A stretch of 64,000 bases of DNA from Iodidimonas nitroreducens (GTDB taxonomy: Bacteria; Pseudomonadota; Alphaproteobacteria; Sphingomonadales; Rhodothalassiaceae). The notes beneath the pieces are model-generated. The model saw only the letters and a list, made by a program, of their open reading frames with translations, was not told the origin of the DNA and made no database searches. The stretch is from NCBI RefSeq assembly GCF_008579165.1, contig NZ_BKCN01000006.1. One strand, 5' to 3'. The translations under genes were made by a program, and so were the position numbers. Each line of letters starts with the position of its first letter. Position 1 is the first letter of the stretch. Shown one piece after another: positions 28,722 through 37,953 of this stretch.

Positions 28722-29549
28722 TCAATGGCCTTTGGTAAGGCCCGCAGCCTTGATCCCGCTAAGGCCGGATCGATGCGTTGGCGGATGGCATCCAGCAAAT
28801 GGGGGGTGGTGGCAATGATCGCAGATTGCCGGGCGCTGGCTGATTATAATTGAGGGGCGCCCCTGTTTCATCGAGGCAAATGCCCCCGGCTTCGTGCAAA
28901 ATCAGATCCGCCGCCGCCAGATCCCAATCGCATTTGGGGCGCAGGCTGATCATGGCTTCGGCCCGCCCTGCGCCAATGGATGACAGCCGTAAAGCCAAAG
29001 CGGGCAAGGAGAGATAGCGCATCTGCGGCCATTGAAGGGGCCAGTGCCGAGCATCGTGCATCAGCTCTTTTTCGGCAAATATCTTGCAGCCCTCAAGGCT
29101 TTTGCGCTTGCTCACCTTCAGGCTTTTGCCATTCAGGCTGGCCCCGCAGCCTGTTTGGGCGAGATACATTTCATCAGAAGCAGGGCGATAAACGGCCCCC
29201 AGAACCGGTCGGCCATTTTGGACCAAAGCCACTGAAACTGCAAAGGATGGATCACCCCGCAAAAACGCGCGGGTGCCATCGATGGGATCAACGACCCATG
29301 TCGCGGCTTTCGAGAGGCGTTCGGATCATCCCTGCTTTCTTCCGATAGCCAGCCGGTTTCATGATCTATCTGCAGGCGTTCATGGAGCAGATCATTGACC
29401 GCGAGATCGGCTTCGCTCACCGGATCATTGGGATTTTTCTCCCAAGCTCTGACCGGAGTTCCGAAATAGCCAAGGGCCAGGGCTCCGGCGTCTCTGACGA
29501 TCTGCTCCAATTCATCGAGTGTGTGGCTGAGAGGGGCGGGCTGGTTCAT
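28722..29549 (-). CDS. Inositol monophosphatase family, CysQ-like (2-3 frame breaks)
   Basis: This Mg2+-dependent phosphatase probably acts on 3'-phosphoadenosine 5'-phosphate or a related nucleotide. Motifs recovered across frames are DPVSEADLAVND, WLSEES, WVVDPIDGTRAFLRGDPSF (metal site) and KCDWDLAAADLILHEAGG. The frame changes at ~29308 and ~28828; each needs one added base. A third loss near 28740 would give a stop at 28722 and 276 residues, the normal length. Without it the frame runs on to 28556 antisense to the porin. Its ATG overlaps the pmbA stop. Confidence 0.78.
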
Positions 29550-30916
29550 GTTCCGGCGACAGTCATCCTGTCGATCAAAAGGGTTGGGGCATTGGTGGAA
29601 AAGCGAAAGACCAGATCATTGGCCGGGGTGAGCGTGGCAAACATCTCCTTCAGATTGCCGGCAATGGTCATTTCGCTGACCGCATGGCTGATCTGGCCGT
29701 CTTCGATCAAAAAGCCAGCCGCCCCCCGGCTATAATCGCCGGTCACCGGGTTCACCCCCATGCCGATCAGTTCGGTCACATAAAAACCCCGGCTCACGGA
29801 GCCGATGAGATCGGCGGGCGTGGATGTCCCCGGCTCCATATATAAATTGCTTGTGGAGGGGCCGGGGGCCGATGAAATCCCCCGCGTGGCGCTGGCGGTG
29901 GAGGCAAGATCAAGTTTGCGGGCGGTGGCGCAATCAAGCACCCAGCTTTGCAGGATGCCATCCTCGATCAGGGTGAGCGGTCTGGTTTCCAATCCTTCGC
30001 CATCAAAGGGCCGGGAGCCAAGGCCCCGTACCCGCCGGGGATCATCGAGGATGCGGATTCCCGGCGCAAACACCGACTCGTGCATTTTTTTGAGCAAAAA
30101 GCTGGTGCCCCGGGCAATGGCTGCGCCATTCACCGCTTGGGCAAAATGGCCGAGCAGACTGTTTGAAACCCGGGGATCGAAAATGACCGGCAGGCTGCCG
30201 GTGGGCAGGCGGCGCGCCCCCAGCCGGCGCACTGTGCGGTTGCCCGCTTCGCGCCCCACGCTTTCCGCCGTGGCCAGATCGGCAAAATGCCGGGCCGTGC
30301 TGAAATCATAATCGCGTTCCATGGCGGTGCCTTCGCCCGCCAGAACCGAGGCCGAAACGGAAAAGCTGGTGCCATCATAGCCACCCAGAAAACCGCTGCT
30401 GGTGGCAAGATCAACCCGCATGCTGGATGCCCCGGCCCCCGCGCCCCCGCTATTGGTAACGCCGGGCACCGCGCGGGCGGCGTCTTCGGCTTCTTGCGCC
30501 AAAGCGGTGAGCGCCGCTTCGTCGATCTCATTGTGATCGTGAAGCTCAAGACCCTCGGCCGTTCTGACCCGGGCCAGCAAAGCCGGGTCCGCCAAGCCGA
30601 TCCATGGGTCTTCGGGGGCCACCCGGGCCATGGCGATGGCGCGCTCCACCAAAGCCGCGCGGCCATCGGGATTGGGATCAGAGGTGGAGACCGTGGCGCT
30701 GCGCTGGCCGATCATCACCCGCAGACCAAAAGCCGTGCTTTCGGATCGCTCGGCATCTTCCAGAATGCCCAGGCGATAGCTGATCCCGATGCTGCGATCC
30801 GCTATGGCCAGGGCATCGGCGCTGTCGGCTCCGGCTTTTTTCGCGCGCTCGATCAGATCGGCAAGGATATCGGCGGCGCTGTCGCTTTGGGCTGGTCTGG
30901 TGTCGGATAGGGGCAT
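29546..30916 (-). CDS. pmbA: Metallopeptidase TldD/PmbA family, PmbA (TldE)
   Basis: PmbA/TldE forms a heterodimeric protease with TldD that matures peptides such as microcins and degrades unfolded peptides. The 456-residue product has the family shape: N-terminal LIERAKKAGADSADALAIAD, central TARHFADLATAESVGREAGN, and C-terminal MGVNPVTGDYSRGAAGFLIE. TldE lacks the HExxxH of TldD, as here. I start at ATG 30916 (MPLSDTRP) with GAGG before it. The frame stays open upstream for another 94 codons through a terminator, which is probably a non-coding leader. The next gene on the strand is the CysQ-like phosphatase. Confidence 0.93.
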   Translation of the reverse strand: MPLSDTRPAQSDSAADILADLIERAKKAGADSADALAIADRSIGISYRLGILEDAERSESTAFGLRVMIGQRSATVSTSDPNPDGRAALVERAIAMARVAPEDPWIGLADPALLARVRTAEGLELHDHNEIDEAALTALAQEAEDAARAVPGVTNSGGAGAGASSMRVDLATSSGFLGGYDGTSFSVSASVLAGEGTAMERDYDFSTARHFADLATAESVGREAGNRTVRRLGARRLPTGSLPVIFDPRVSNSLLGHFAQAVNGAAIARGTSFLLKKMHESVFAPGIRILDDPRRVRGLGSRPFDGEGLETRPLTLIEDGILQSWVLDCATARKLDLASTASATRGISSAPGPSTSNLYMEPGTSTPADLIGSVSRGFYVTELIGMGVNPVTGDYSRGAAGFLIEDGQISHAVSEMTIAGNLKEMFATLTPANDLVFRFSTNAPTLLIDRMTVAGT

Positions 30917-31030
30917 AGGGCCTCGCTGATTGTGCGTGAACATGCCTAGATATATGAGCCCATGGCCATCACAAGACAAGACATGACTGGCCCCGGAGAT
31001 GGGATCGCGATCATCCCAAAGGCGCGCATC

Positions 31031-31066
31031 AAAAGAAAGGCCCCCGCAGAGGGTGCTGCGGAGGCC
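31031..31066 (-). terminator. Rho-independent terminator upstream of pmbA
   Basis: On the minus strand GGCCTCCGCAG and CTGCGGGGGCC form an 11-bp stem with one U-G pair around loop CACCCT, followed by TTTCTTTT. It lies 115 bases before the pmbA start, so it either ends a small RNA or attenuates pmbA. Confidence 0.85.
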
Positions 31067-31163
31067 TGACAGAAGATCATGAAGCCCAAGGCAAGTGGGT
31101 CGGAACAGGGGGAACGTCGTGCGCTTCATGATCACAAGGCGCGAGTAAAAACCCGACCTTGCA
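31031..31163 (-). ncRNA. Candidate structured small RNA or attenuated leader of pmbA
   Basis: A strong promoter and a strong terminator on the minus strand bracket about 133 bases with no recognisable protein. Inside, GATCATGAAGC (31075-31085) and GCTTCATGATC (31123-31133) form a perfect 11-bp stem enclosing 37 bases. The enclosed loop has CCGACC, which can pair with GGTCGG near the 5' end and would form a pseudoknot. No known family was recognised. It could act in trans, or be a cis leader that controls read-through to pmbA. Confidence 0.55.
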
Positions 31164-31169
31164 CCAAAC

Positions 31170-31198
31170 ACTATAGTCAAAAAGTCATAATTTGTCAT
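31170..31198 (-). promoter_or_regulatory. Strong sigma-70-type promoter for the pmbA leader/small RNA
   Basis: ATGACA (31193-31198) and TATAGT (31170-31175) on the minus strand are separated by exactly 17 bases, each one mismatch from consensus. Transcription would begin near 31163. Confidence 0.7.
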
Positions 31199-31417
31199 CC
31201 CAAACTATGATGATACGCTATCACTTCGTTGTGAAATATCATGTAATATTCGCGTAAAAATAAAAATGTCAGCCAGGTCGCCACTCGGGGGCTGTGCAAA
31301 GCCGGTTTTCTGTGGTTCTTTTTAAGATCAGGTTCGATTGTACCTATGATCGGACTTGGAAAGAAAAAAACATGGCCGACGAACAAGGCCGCATCGTGGG
31401 AATCTGGAGAGGGATAT

Positions 31418-33015
31418 ATGGCTGACAACAGCATCGGTTCCGCAGCCTCGGGAGGCAGGGGCGAATTATTCGGGCATCCAAAAGGGTTATATGTTCTGTT
31501 CATGGCAGAGATGTGGGAGCGCTTTTCCTATTATGGGATGCGGGCGCTGCTGATTTTCTACCTGACCCAGCATTGGCTTTTTTCCGATGGCTCGGCCTCT
31601 TTGATTTATGGCACCTATACCTCGCTGGTTTATATCACGCCGGTGCTGGGCGGCTATCTGGCGGATAAATATCTGGGCCAGCGCAAAGCGGTTTTATTTG
31701 GCGCCATCATGCTCACCTGCGGCCATGGCCTGATGGCTTTTGAAGGTACGGGCGGGCAGGATGATCCCGCCCTCAATATTTTCTGGCTGGCGCTTTCTTT
31801 CATCATCGTTGGTTCGGGCTTTTTGAAAGCCAATATTTCGGTGATCGTCGGTCAACTTTATTCCCTCACCGATGCGCGCCGCGATGGGGCCTATACGATC
31901 TTTTATATGGGGATCAATGTGGGGGCGGCCATCGGCACCATCGTTGCCGGATATCTGGGCCAAACCTATGGCTGGAAATATGGCTTTGGCGCTGCGGGCA
32001 TCGGGATGCTGCTCGGTCTTCTGGTTTTTGTGTGGAAAACGTCTTTGCTGCTGGGCCGGGGTGAATCCCCCGATCCGGCGCGGCTGAAGCGCAAGATCGC
32101 CGGTTTGCTCAATCTGGAATGGACGCTTTATCTGCTGTCTTTGCTTTCGGTTGGCGGCATCTGGATGCTGGTTCAGATGCAAGGGGCGGTGGGCAGCCTG
32201 CTTTTGGGCTCTGGCATCATTTTGCTGGGCTATGTGATTTATGAGGCGATGACCAAGCTCAGCCCCCATGAGCGCGACCGGATTTTCGCTGTGGTCTTTC
32301 TGATCGCCTTGCAGCCGCTTTTCTGGGGTCTGTTCGAGCAGGCGGGGTCGTCGCTCAATCTGTTCACGGATCGTTATGTGGATCGCATGGGCGTTCCGGC
32401 ATCGGTGTTTCAATCGCTGAACCCGATTTATATCGTGTTGCTGGGGCCGGTTTTTGCGGGGCTATGGGTATTTTTGGCCAAGCGCGGGCTGGAACCGTCC
32501 ACCCCGGCCAAATTCGGCCTTGGGATCGTGCAATTGGGGCTGGGGTTTCTGGTGCTGGTTGTGGGGCCCATCTGGTGGGCGTCAATGCGGCGACCCCGGT
32601 CGTGTTTATTTTTCTGATTTATCTGCTGCACACCACGGGTGAGCTGTGCTTATCGCCGGTGGGGCTTTCGGCCATGAACCGGCTGGCGCCCAAGCATATG
32701 GCCAGCCTGATCATGGGGGCGTGGTTTTTTGCCACCGCCGGGGGCAATTTCGTTGCCGGGTTGATCGCCAGCGCCACGGGTAGTGGTGGCCATGCCGGGG
32801 GAACGGATATGGCCAAGGGATATGTTTTGGAAATCTACACCACCATCGGCTTTGTGGCTTTGGGTGTGGGGGTTCTGGTCATGATGATTGCGCCGCTGGT
32901 GAAACGGCTGATGCATCTCGATACCCTGAAAGACGATCAGGAACTGGCGGGCTATGAAGAGGTGGGCGAGGCGCAGACCGTGGGTATCCATCCAGAGCGG
33001 GAAACAAGATCATAA
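31418..33015 (+). CDS. Proton-dependent oligopeptide transporter, POT/PTR family (one frame break)
   Basis: This inner-membrane symporter takes up di- and tripeptides with protons. The signature ExxERFxYYG reads EMWERFSYYGMRALLIFYL in helix 1, followed by YTSLVYITPVLGGYLADKYLG, FYMGINVGAAIGTIVAGYLG and FSLN-type segments, with about 12-14 helices over 532 residues. The frame changes near 32566, where GTGGGGCCCATC lacks one base; the rest reads GELCLSPVGLSAMNRLAPKH. GGAGAGGG lies just before ATG 31418. Two amidohydrolase genes follow on the same strand, suggesting uptake and breakdown of peptides or modified amino acids. Confidence 0.92.
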
Positions 33016-33049
33016 AATCGGGGCTTCAATCGTCTTTTGAGGAGGCAAC

Positions 33050-34521
33050 ATGCTAAAAGATATAACGCTGAAAGATAAAAGGGCGGGACTGGCAATCGCG
33101 ACAGCCTTGACGCTCACCCTATCGGGTTGCGCGACCGCCCTTGGTAATGGGGGCGTGTCTGGCTCAACCGCAACGACGGAAGCATCGTCAGGCAAGGGAT
33201 CAGATGCGGCGCGCTCTGCCGCTGATCCCTATCCCTCGACCTATCGCCCGCTGGCAAGCCGACCCACGCTCATTCGCAATGCCGTGGTGCTGGATGGTGC
33301 GGGCAATCGCATCAATGATGGATCGGTGCTGCTACAAGACGGCAAAATCAGTGCCATTGGCAAGGATATCAAGGCCCCGGCGGATGCGGTGATCATCGAT
33401 GCCGCAGGCAAATGGGTCACACCGGGGATTATCGATGTGCACAGCCATTTGGGGGTTTATCCATCCCCCGGGGTGCGGGCCCATTCCGATGGCAATGAAG
33501 CCACCGCCCCGGTCACCGCCAATGTGTGGGCCGAACATTCGGTCTGGCCGCAGGATCCCGGTTTCGTGCGGGCCTTGGCCGGTGGGATTACCGCTTTGCA
33601 GGCCTTGCCCGGTTCGGCCAATTTGTTTGGCGGGCGGGGGGTGACCTTGAAAAACGTACCGGCGCGCACGGTTCAGGGAATGAAATTTCCCGATGCGCTT
33701 TATGGTTTGAAAATGGCCTGCGGGGAAAATCCCAAGCGGGTTTATGGTAGCAAGGGGCGTTCGCCTGCAACCCGGATGGGCAATTTTGCGGGCTATCGCG
33801 AAAGCTGGATCAAAGCCACCGATTATAAGGTGAAATGGGATGAGTATGAGGCCAAGGTCGCGCGCGGAGACAAGGCCAAAGCACCCACACGCGATCTTGA
33901 GATGGACACCCTGAAAGGCGTTCTGGACGGCGATATCATCGTTCATATGCATTGCTATCGCGCTGATGAAATGGCTCAGGTGATCGATATGTCGAAGGAA
34001 TTCGGCTATCAGGTGGGCACCTTCCATCATGCGGTCGAAGCTTATAAAGTGGCCGATCTGCTGGCTGAAAATGGCACCTGTGCGGCCATGTGGGCGGATT
34101 GGTGGGGCTTTAAGATGGAAGCCTATGATGGCATCCGCGAAAATATCCCCTTCGTGCATCAGGCCGGGGCCTGCGCCATCGTTCATTCCGATTCCGAAGT
34201 GGGTATCCAAAGGCTTAATCAGGAAGCCGCCAAAGCCATGGCCGATGCCAATAAGGCAGGCTGAAGATCAGCAAGGAAATCGCCTGGACATGGCTGAGCC
34301 TTAATCCGGCGCGATCCTTAGGGATCGATAATCAGACCGGCAGCCTTGAACCCGGCAAGAATGCCGATGTGGTTTTATGGACGGATGATCCCTTCTCCAG
34401 CTATGCGAAAGCGGAAAAGGTTTATGTGGATGGGGCTTTGGTCTGGGATTTGAATGATCGCACCGTGCAGCCGGTGATGGATTTTGAATTGGGTCAACCC
34501 GGTGCGGGAGATGCGAAATGA
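33050..34521 (+). CDS. Amidohydrolase family lipoprotein (one frame break)
   Basis: The 490-residue product has a lipoprotein signal with LTLSGC lipobox (Cys ~27), so it should be tethered in the envelope. The amidohydrolase barrel shows GKWVTPGIIDVHSHLGVYP with the HxH metal motif, FGYQVGTFHHAVEAYKVAD and VHSDSEVGIQRL (final Asp). The frame breaks at ~34260, where GCAGGCTGAAG lacks one C; the other frame continues LKISKEIAWTWLSLNPA and LEPGKNADVVLW, the normal end of the fold. Substrates of this group include dipeptides and cyclic imides. Its TGA overlaps the next ATG, so both are co-translated. Confidence 0.9.
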
Positions 34522-35813
34522 AAGCTTTGGCAACATCTTTGGCAACATCCCTGATGGCCGGTCTGTCGCTTTTTGCCGGGCAGGCCGATGCCCAATCCAT
34601 TGCCATTACCGGTGGCACCATCCACAGCATGGGCCCGGCGGGCCTGATCGAGGATGGCACCCTTTTAATGAAGGATGGGGTAATCGAGGCGGTGGGCGAT
34701 AGTGCTTTGGCCGTGCCCGATGGCTATCGGGTGATCAAGGCCGAGGGCCGCCCGGTGACCCCGGGCATTTTTGCCGCCTTCACCCAGATCGGTCTGGTCG
34801 AGGTGGGCGCGGTTGAAGATACCCGCGATGGCAGTGTGCGCGGCGATGTGCCCTTTCATGCGGCTTTTGATGTGAGCTATGCCATCAATCCTGCTTCCAG
34901 CCTTGTTCCCGTCACCCGGATCGAGGGGATCACCCGCGCCGCTGTTACGGCTTCGGGCGGGGATCATGTGCTGGCAGGCCAGGGCGCGCTCATCCATCTG
35001 GGTGAAGGCATGGATCTGGTGACCCGGCCCCGTGCTTTCATGACCGCCTATCTGGGGGCCGATGGGGGCGATGAAGCCGGAAATTCCCGCGCGGGGGCAG
35101 TGATCTGGCTGGTCAATGCCCTGAAAGATGCCAATCGCTATGCCAAGGCCCCCAATCCGTCTGAATGGGCGGGGGTGGTCAGCGCCCTTGATGCTGAAGC
35201 CCTGGCCCCGGTGGTGCGCGGCGATCAAAAGCTTTTGATCCATGCCAGCCGGGCCAGTGATCTTTTGCAGGTGATCCGCCTGAAAAAGGAAATGCCGAAG
35301 CTTGATCTGGCGATTGTTGGCGCGGCTGAAGGCTGGATGCTGGCCGATGAACTGGCGGCGGCAAAAATCCCGGTGATCATGCAGCCCTTCGATAATCTGC
35401 CGTCGGATTTCTCGCATCTGGCCGCGACCCAGAAAAATGCCGCCCGGCTGTCGCAAGCGGGCGTGCTGGTGGCCATCGGCGATACGGGGGCGGATTCCCA
35501 TAATGCCCGGCTTGTTTTGCAATATGCCGGGAATGCGGTGGCGAATGGCATGGATTGGGCTTATGCGCTGGCCTCCATTACCATCAATCCGGCGCGGCTT
35601 TATGGGGTGGAAAAGGAGCTTGGATCGCTGGAACCGGGCAAGCGCGCCGATGTGGTTATCTGGGATGGCGATCCTTTGGAAGTGATGTCGAGCCCCGATG
35701 CGGTTTTCATCGATGGCGATGAAATCGAATTGGTCTCCCGGCAAACGCGCCTGCGGGATCGCTATATGAATTTGGGCGGCGATCAGCCTTTGCCTATCGC
35801 GATTGAGGCTTAA
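34518..35813 (+). CDS. Amidohydrolase-family protein without HxH metal motif
   Basis: This 431-residue paralogue has a signal peptide ending in FAGQADA and is co-translated with the gene before it. The composite beta domain (ITGGTIHSMGPAGLIEDG) and C-terminal SLEPGKRADVVIWDGDP are clear, so the fold is kept. At the place of TPGxxDxHxH it reads TPGIFAAFTQIGLVEVG, without the Asp or either His. A downstream Asp in AIGDTGADSHNARL is present. It may be a non-catalytic partner forming a complex with the first enzyme, or use other residues. Tandem pairs of this type occur in several proteobacteria. Confidence 0.85.
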   Translation: MKALATSLATSLMAGLSLFAGQADAQSIAITGGTIHSMGPAGLIEDGTLLMKDGVIEAVGDSALAVPDGYRVIKAEGRPVTPGIFAAFTQIGLVEVGAVEDTRDGSVRGDVPFHAAFDVSYAINPASSLVPVTRIEGITRAAVTASGGDHVLAGQGALIHLGEGMDLVTRPRAFMTAYLGADGGDEAGNSRAGAVIWLVNALKDANRYAKAPNPSEWAGVVSALDAEALAPVVRGDQKLLIHASRASDLLQVIRLKKEMPKLDLAIVGAAEGWMLADELAAAKIPVIMQPFDNLPSDFSHLAATQKNAARLSQAGVLVAIGDTGADSHNARLVLQYAGNAVANGMDWAYALASITINPARLYGVEKELGSLEPGKRADVVIWDGDPLEVMSSPDAVFIDGDEIELVSRQTRLRDRYMNLGGDQPLPIAIEA

Positions 35814-35950
35814 GCGAATTTTAAAGGAGCCAAAGACTGTGTTTTTGGCTTCTTTTTTCGCCCTCTGTTTTTTGGCCTCAGGAAAGCTTCGGCTTTTAGA
35901 TGCGCCATTTTCGCTGGACGGACTATCAGGATCGTATTATTTTGATAGCT

Positions 35951-36181
35951 ATGAATAAGATCGCATTCAAATCTGACCATGGTGATTGGGCCGCACGCGG
36001 TAAATCGCGAGCCTTTTATTCCGGCTTGCGTTCCGGGCTGGCGGCATTTACCAGTTTTTATGAACCGCGCCCACGCCGAGCCACTGCTGATGAAGCTGAT
36101 GCCTTGGCTGATGATTTCGATCGGATTGGCAAGGATGGCCAACGCAGCCTGCGGCATGTTCGGAAGAAATATCGTTTGTGA
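35951..36181 (+). CDS. Hypothetical protein (76 aa) coupled to DUF2335 gene
   Basis: A small basic, polar protein MNKIAFKSDHGDWAARGKSR ... DEADALADDFDRIGKDGQR with a C-terminal HVRKKYRL. No family is recognised. It ends at TGA 36179-36181 overlapping the GTG start of the DUF2335 gene (GTGA), which makes joint translation likely and supports its reality. An upstream in-frame ATG exists at 35900; neither start has a good ribosome-binding site. Confidence 0.5.
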   Translation: MNKIAFKSDHGDWAARGKSRAFYSGLRSGLAAFTSFYEPRPRRATADEADALADDFDRIGKDGQRSLRHVRKKYRL

Positions 36182-36582
36182 GTGATCAGCAATCTTCAGG
36201 TGACAATTCCGAAGAAAAAGGCGTGAAATCCGTTCCTTCGGAGGTGAATGCAGACAATGACGAAAGCGCCGATGGCGGCTATGTCATGCTTGCACGACGC
36301 TATAAGGGCCCAATCCCCCCGCCAGATATTTTGGAAGCCTATAATGATCTGGTGCCGGGCGCTGCGGCAGAAATCATCGCGAATTGGGGCAAGGAATCCG
36401 ATCATCGCCGCGATATGGAGCGCCTTGGCCTGAAGGGTGAACTGGCAGCCGAAAAGCGCGGACAATATCTGGGGGCGTTCGTTGCTCTTTTTATTTTTGC
36501 TATGGCTTTTGCCGCAGGCTGGTTCGGGATGATTGAAATAGGGCTAGGGTCAGGATCCATGAAGCACGCCTTCGAGGTTTGA
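36178..36582 (+). CDS. DUF2335 family membrane protein
   Basis: The 134-residue protein has an acidic N-terminus, then YKGPIPPPDILEAYNDLVPG and HRRDMERLGLKGELAAEKRG typical of DUF2335, and one C-terminal transmembrane segment (GAFVALFIFAMAFAAGWFGM). Function is unknown; it is often found in mobile or defence-associated surroundings, but none is evident here. Translation begins at GTG 36178 within GTGA. Confidence 0.7.
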   Translation: MSDQQSSGDNSEEKGVKSVPSEVNADNDESADGGYVMLARRYKGPIPPPDILEAYNDLVPGAAAEIIANWGKESDHRRDMERLGLKGELAAEKRGQYLGAFVALFIFAMAFAAGWFGMIEIGLGSGSMKHAFEV

Positions 36583-36690
36583 AGCAGAACGGCTCAGTGC
36601 AAGGAGGAGAGGTGCAGGAATATGTCGATATTTCAAGCCGATCCGACGCTGCAATGAGCCGTTCTGGTCAAATCCCATAGGGACGCCGCA

Positions 36691-36884
36691 ATGACGTCCA
36701 TCTCGAACAGAGAGACGCTTGGAAAGGCAGCCAGCCTTCCCGGCACGCCTCTCCGTCCGATCTGTTTGTCCTTCCGGCGCCTCGAAGGTGCGGTTCATGG
36801 ATCCTGACCCTCGGCATATTGGCGATTGGCGTTGCAGGGATCATAACGGTTCTGGTCCGTGGCCGGAATGGCAATGCTTCCTGA
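36691..36884 (+). CDS. Small single-helix membrane protein (one frame break)
   Basis: The ATG at 36691 has AGGGA seven bases upstream and encodes MTSISNRETLGKAASLPGTP ... RRLEGAVHG before a stop at 36803-36805. Restoring one base at ~36800 joins it to ILTLGILAIGVAGIITVLVR-GRNGNAS, a clear transmembrane helix with a basic end, giving 64 residues. The shift direction equals that of all other breaks in the window. No family is recognised. A 20-bp direct repeat (36876-36895 and 36897-36916) overlaps its stop. Confidence 0.45.
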
Positions 36885-36937
36885 GGATCAATCTGGGCTT
36901 CCTGAAGATCAATCTGCTTATTTTTTCACGAAGGCCT

Positions 36938-37840
36938 TCATCCGCGTTTTTCGTGCCAGTCTTTGAGGGCATTGGCGAGCAGCATGAAATCTGCGTGGCG
37001 GGCGGCGTTTTTTCGCCAGACAAGGCCAATGGTGCGGGCCGGGGCCTTTCCCGCCAAGGGCACGGTGCGCACATGGGTGCCGTTCAGAATGCCGCCTTCG
37101 ATGGCCATTTCCGGGATCAGGGTCATCCCCATGCCATTATCCACCATCTGCACCAATGTATGAAGGCTGGTGCTGAGGATCGAGCGGGTGGGGTCGATGC
37201 CGGGCAAGGAACAGGCGGCCAGCGCATGATCGCGCAGGCAATGGCCTTCTTCCAGCAAAAGCAGGGTTTCGTGATCGAGGTCCTTTGGCTGCACTTGTGC
37301 GGGCAAGGGCGTGTCGCCGGGGGGGTAGGCCGCAAGAAAATGATCGTCGAACAAAGGTTCCAGATGCACATCGCCGCAGCGATAGGGCAGGGCATAGAGG
37401 ATGATATCCAAACTGCCCGCATGCAGTTCGTGGCACAGGGTTTCCGACATTTGTTCGCGTAAATGCAGCTTTAAACCGGGATAGGCCCGGCGCAAAATGG
37501 GCATGGCCCGGGGCAACAAAAAAGGCGCAATGGTGGGGATGATGCCCATGCGGATGGTGCCGGTCAGCGGTTCTTTGGTGGCCATGGTCAATTCCACCAG
37601 TTCATCCGCTTCACGCAGCAGTTTTTTCGCCTTATGCACCACCGCTAGCCCCAAGGGCGTGAACCATAAAGCGCGGCGGGTGCGCTCAACCAAAGCCACA
37701 TCGAGCAGGCTTTCAAGCTCGGCGATGCCCGATGAGAGGGTGGATTGCGTGACATGGCACATTTCGGCGGCCCGGCCAAAATGCATCTGATCGTGCAAAG
37801 CCACCAGATAGCGCAATTGTTTCAATGTGGGTGTGATCAT
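36938..37840 (-). CDS. oxyR: LysR-type hydrogen peroxide-sensing regulator
   Basis: OxyR senses H2O2 through a disulfide and activates peroxide-defence genes. The 300-residue protein has an N-terminal HTH (MHFGRAAEMCHVTQSTLSSG, residues ~19-38) and the regulatory loop GHCLRDHALAAC, whose two Cys correspond to Cys199 and Cys208 of E. coli OxyR. It is divergent from ahpC/ahpD, its usual targets, across a 113-base shared control region. The frame is intact. Confidence 0.94.
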   Translation of the reverse strand: MITPTLKQLRYLVALHDQMHFGRAAEMCHVTQSTLSSGIAELESLLDVALVERTRRALWFTPLGLAVVHKAKKLLREADELVELTMATKEPLTGTIRMGIIPTIAPFLLPRAMPILRRAYPGLKLHLREQMSETLCHELHAGSLDIILYALPYRCGDVHLEPLFDDHFLAAYPPGDTPLPAQVQPKDLDHETLLLLEEGHCLRDHALAACSLPGIDPTRSILSTSLHTLVQMVDNGMGMTLIPEMAIEGGILNGTHVRTVPLAGKAPARTIGLVWRKNAARHADFMLLANALKDWHEKRG

Positions 37841-37878
37841 GATCGCCTCAATCGATTAATGACATTCAAAATATCTGT

Positions 37879-37907
37879 TTGATCAATAATTGCAACAGTG
37901 TCACATA
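37879..37907 (+). promoter_or_regulatory. Probable ahpC promoter in the oxyR-ahpC region
   Basis: TTGATC (37879-37884) and CACATA (37902-37907) are 17 bases apart. OxyR would be expected to bind just upstream, where ATCGATTAA and TTGATCAAT half-sites can be seen, but no complete consensus site is clear. Confidence 0.4.
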
Positions 37908-37953
37908 AAGGGCGTTCACATTGCGTTTCCACTCCAGCACAAAGGATAAAGAT

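Noticed and set aside
30916..31129. 71-codon N-terminal extension of pmbA
   Set aside because: The frame is open, but it crosses a strong terminator and the PmbA family starts near MPLSD, which has its own ribosome-binding site.
34665..35744. 359-codon open frame antisense to the second amidohydrolase
   Set aside because: It lies entirely opposite a well-supported gene, has a biased His/Ile/Arg composition from reverse-strand codons, and has no motif. Other long antisense frames (33332-34210, 26154-26966, 12921-13505, 11742-12590) are rejected for the same reason.
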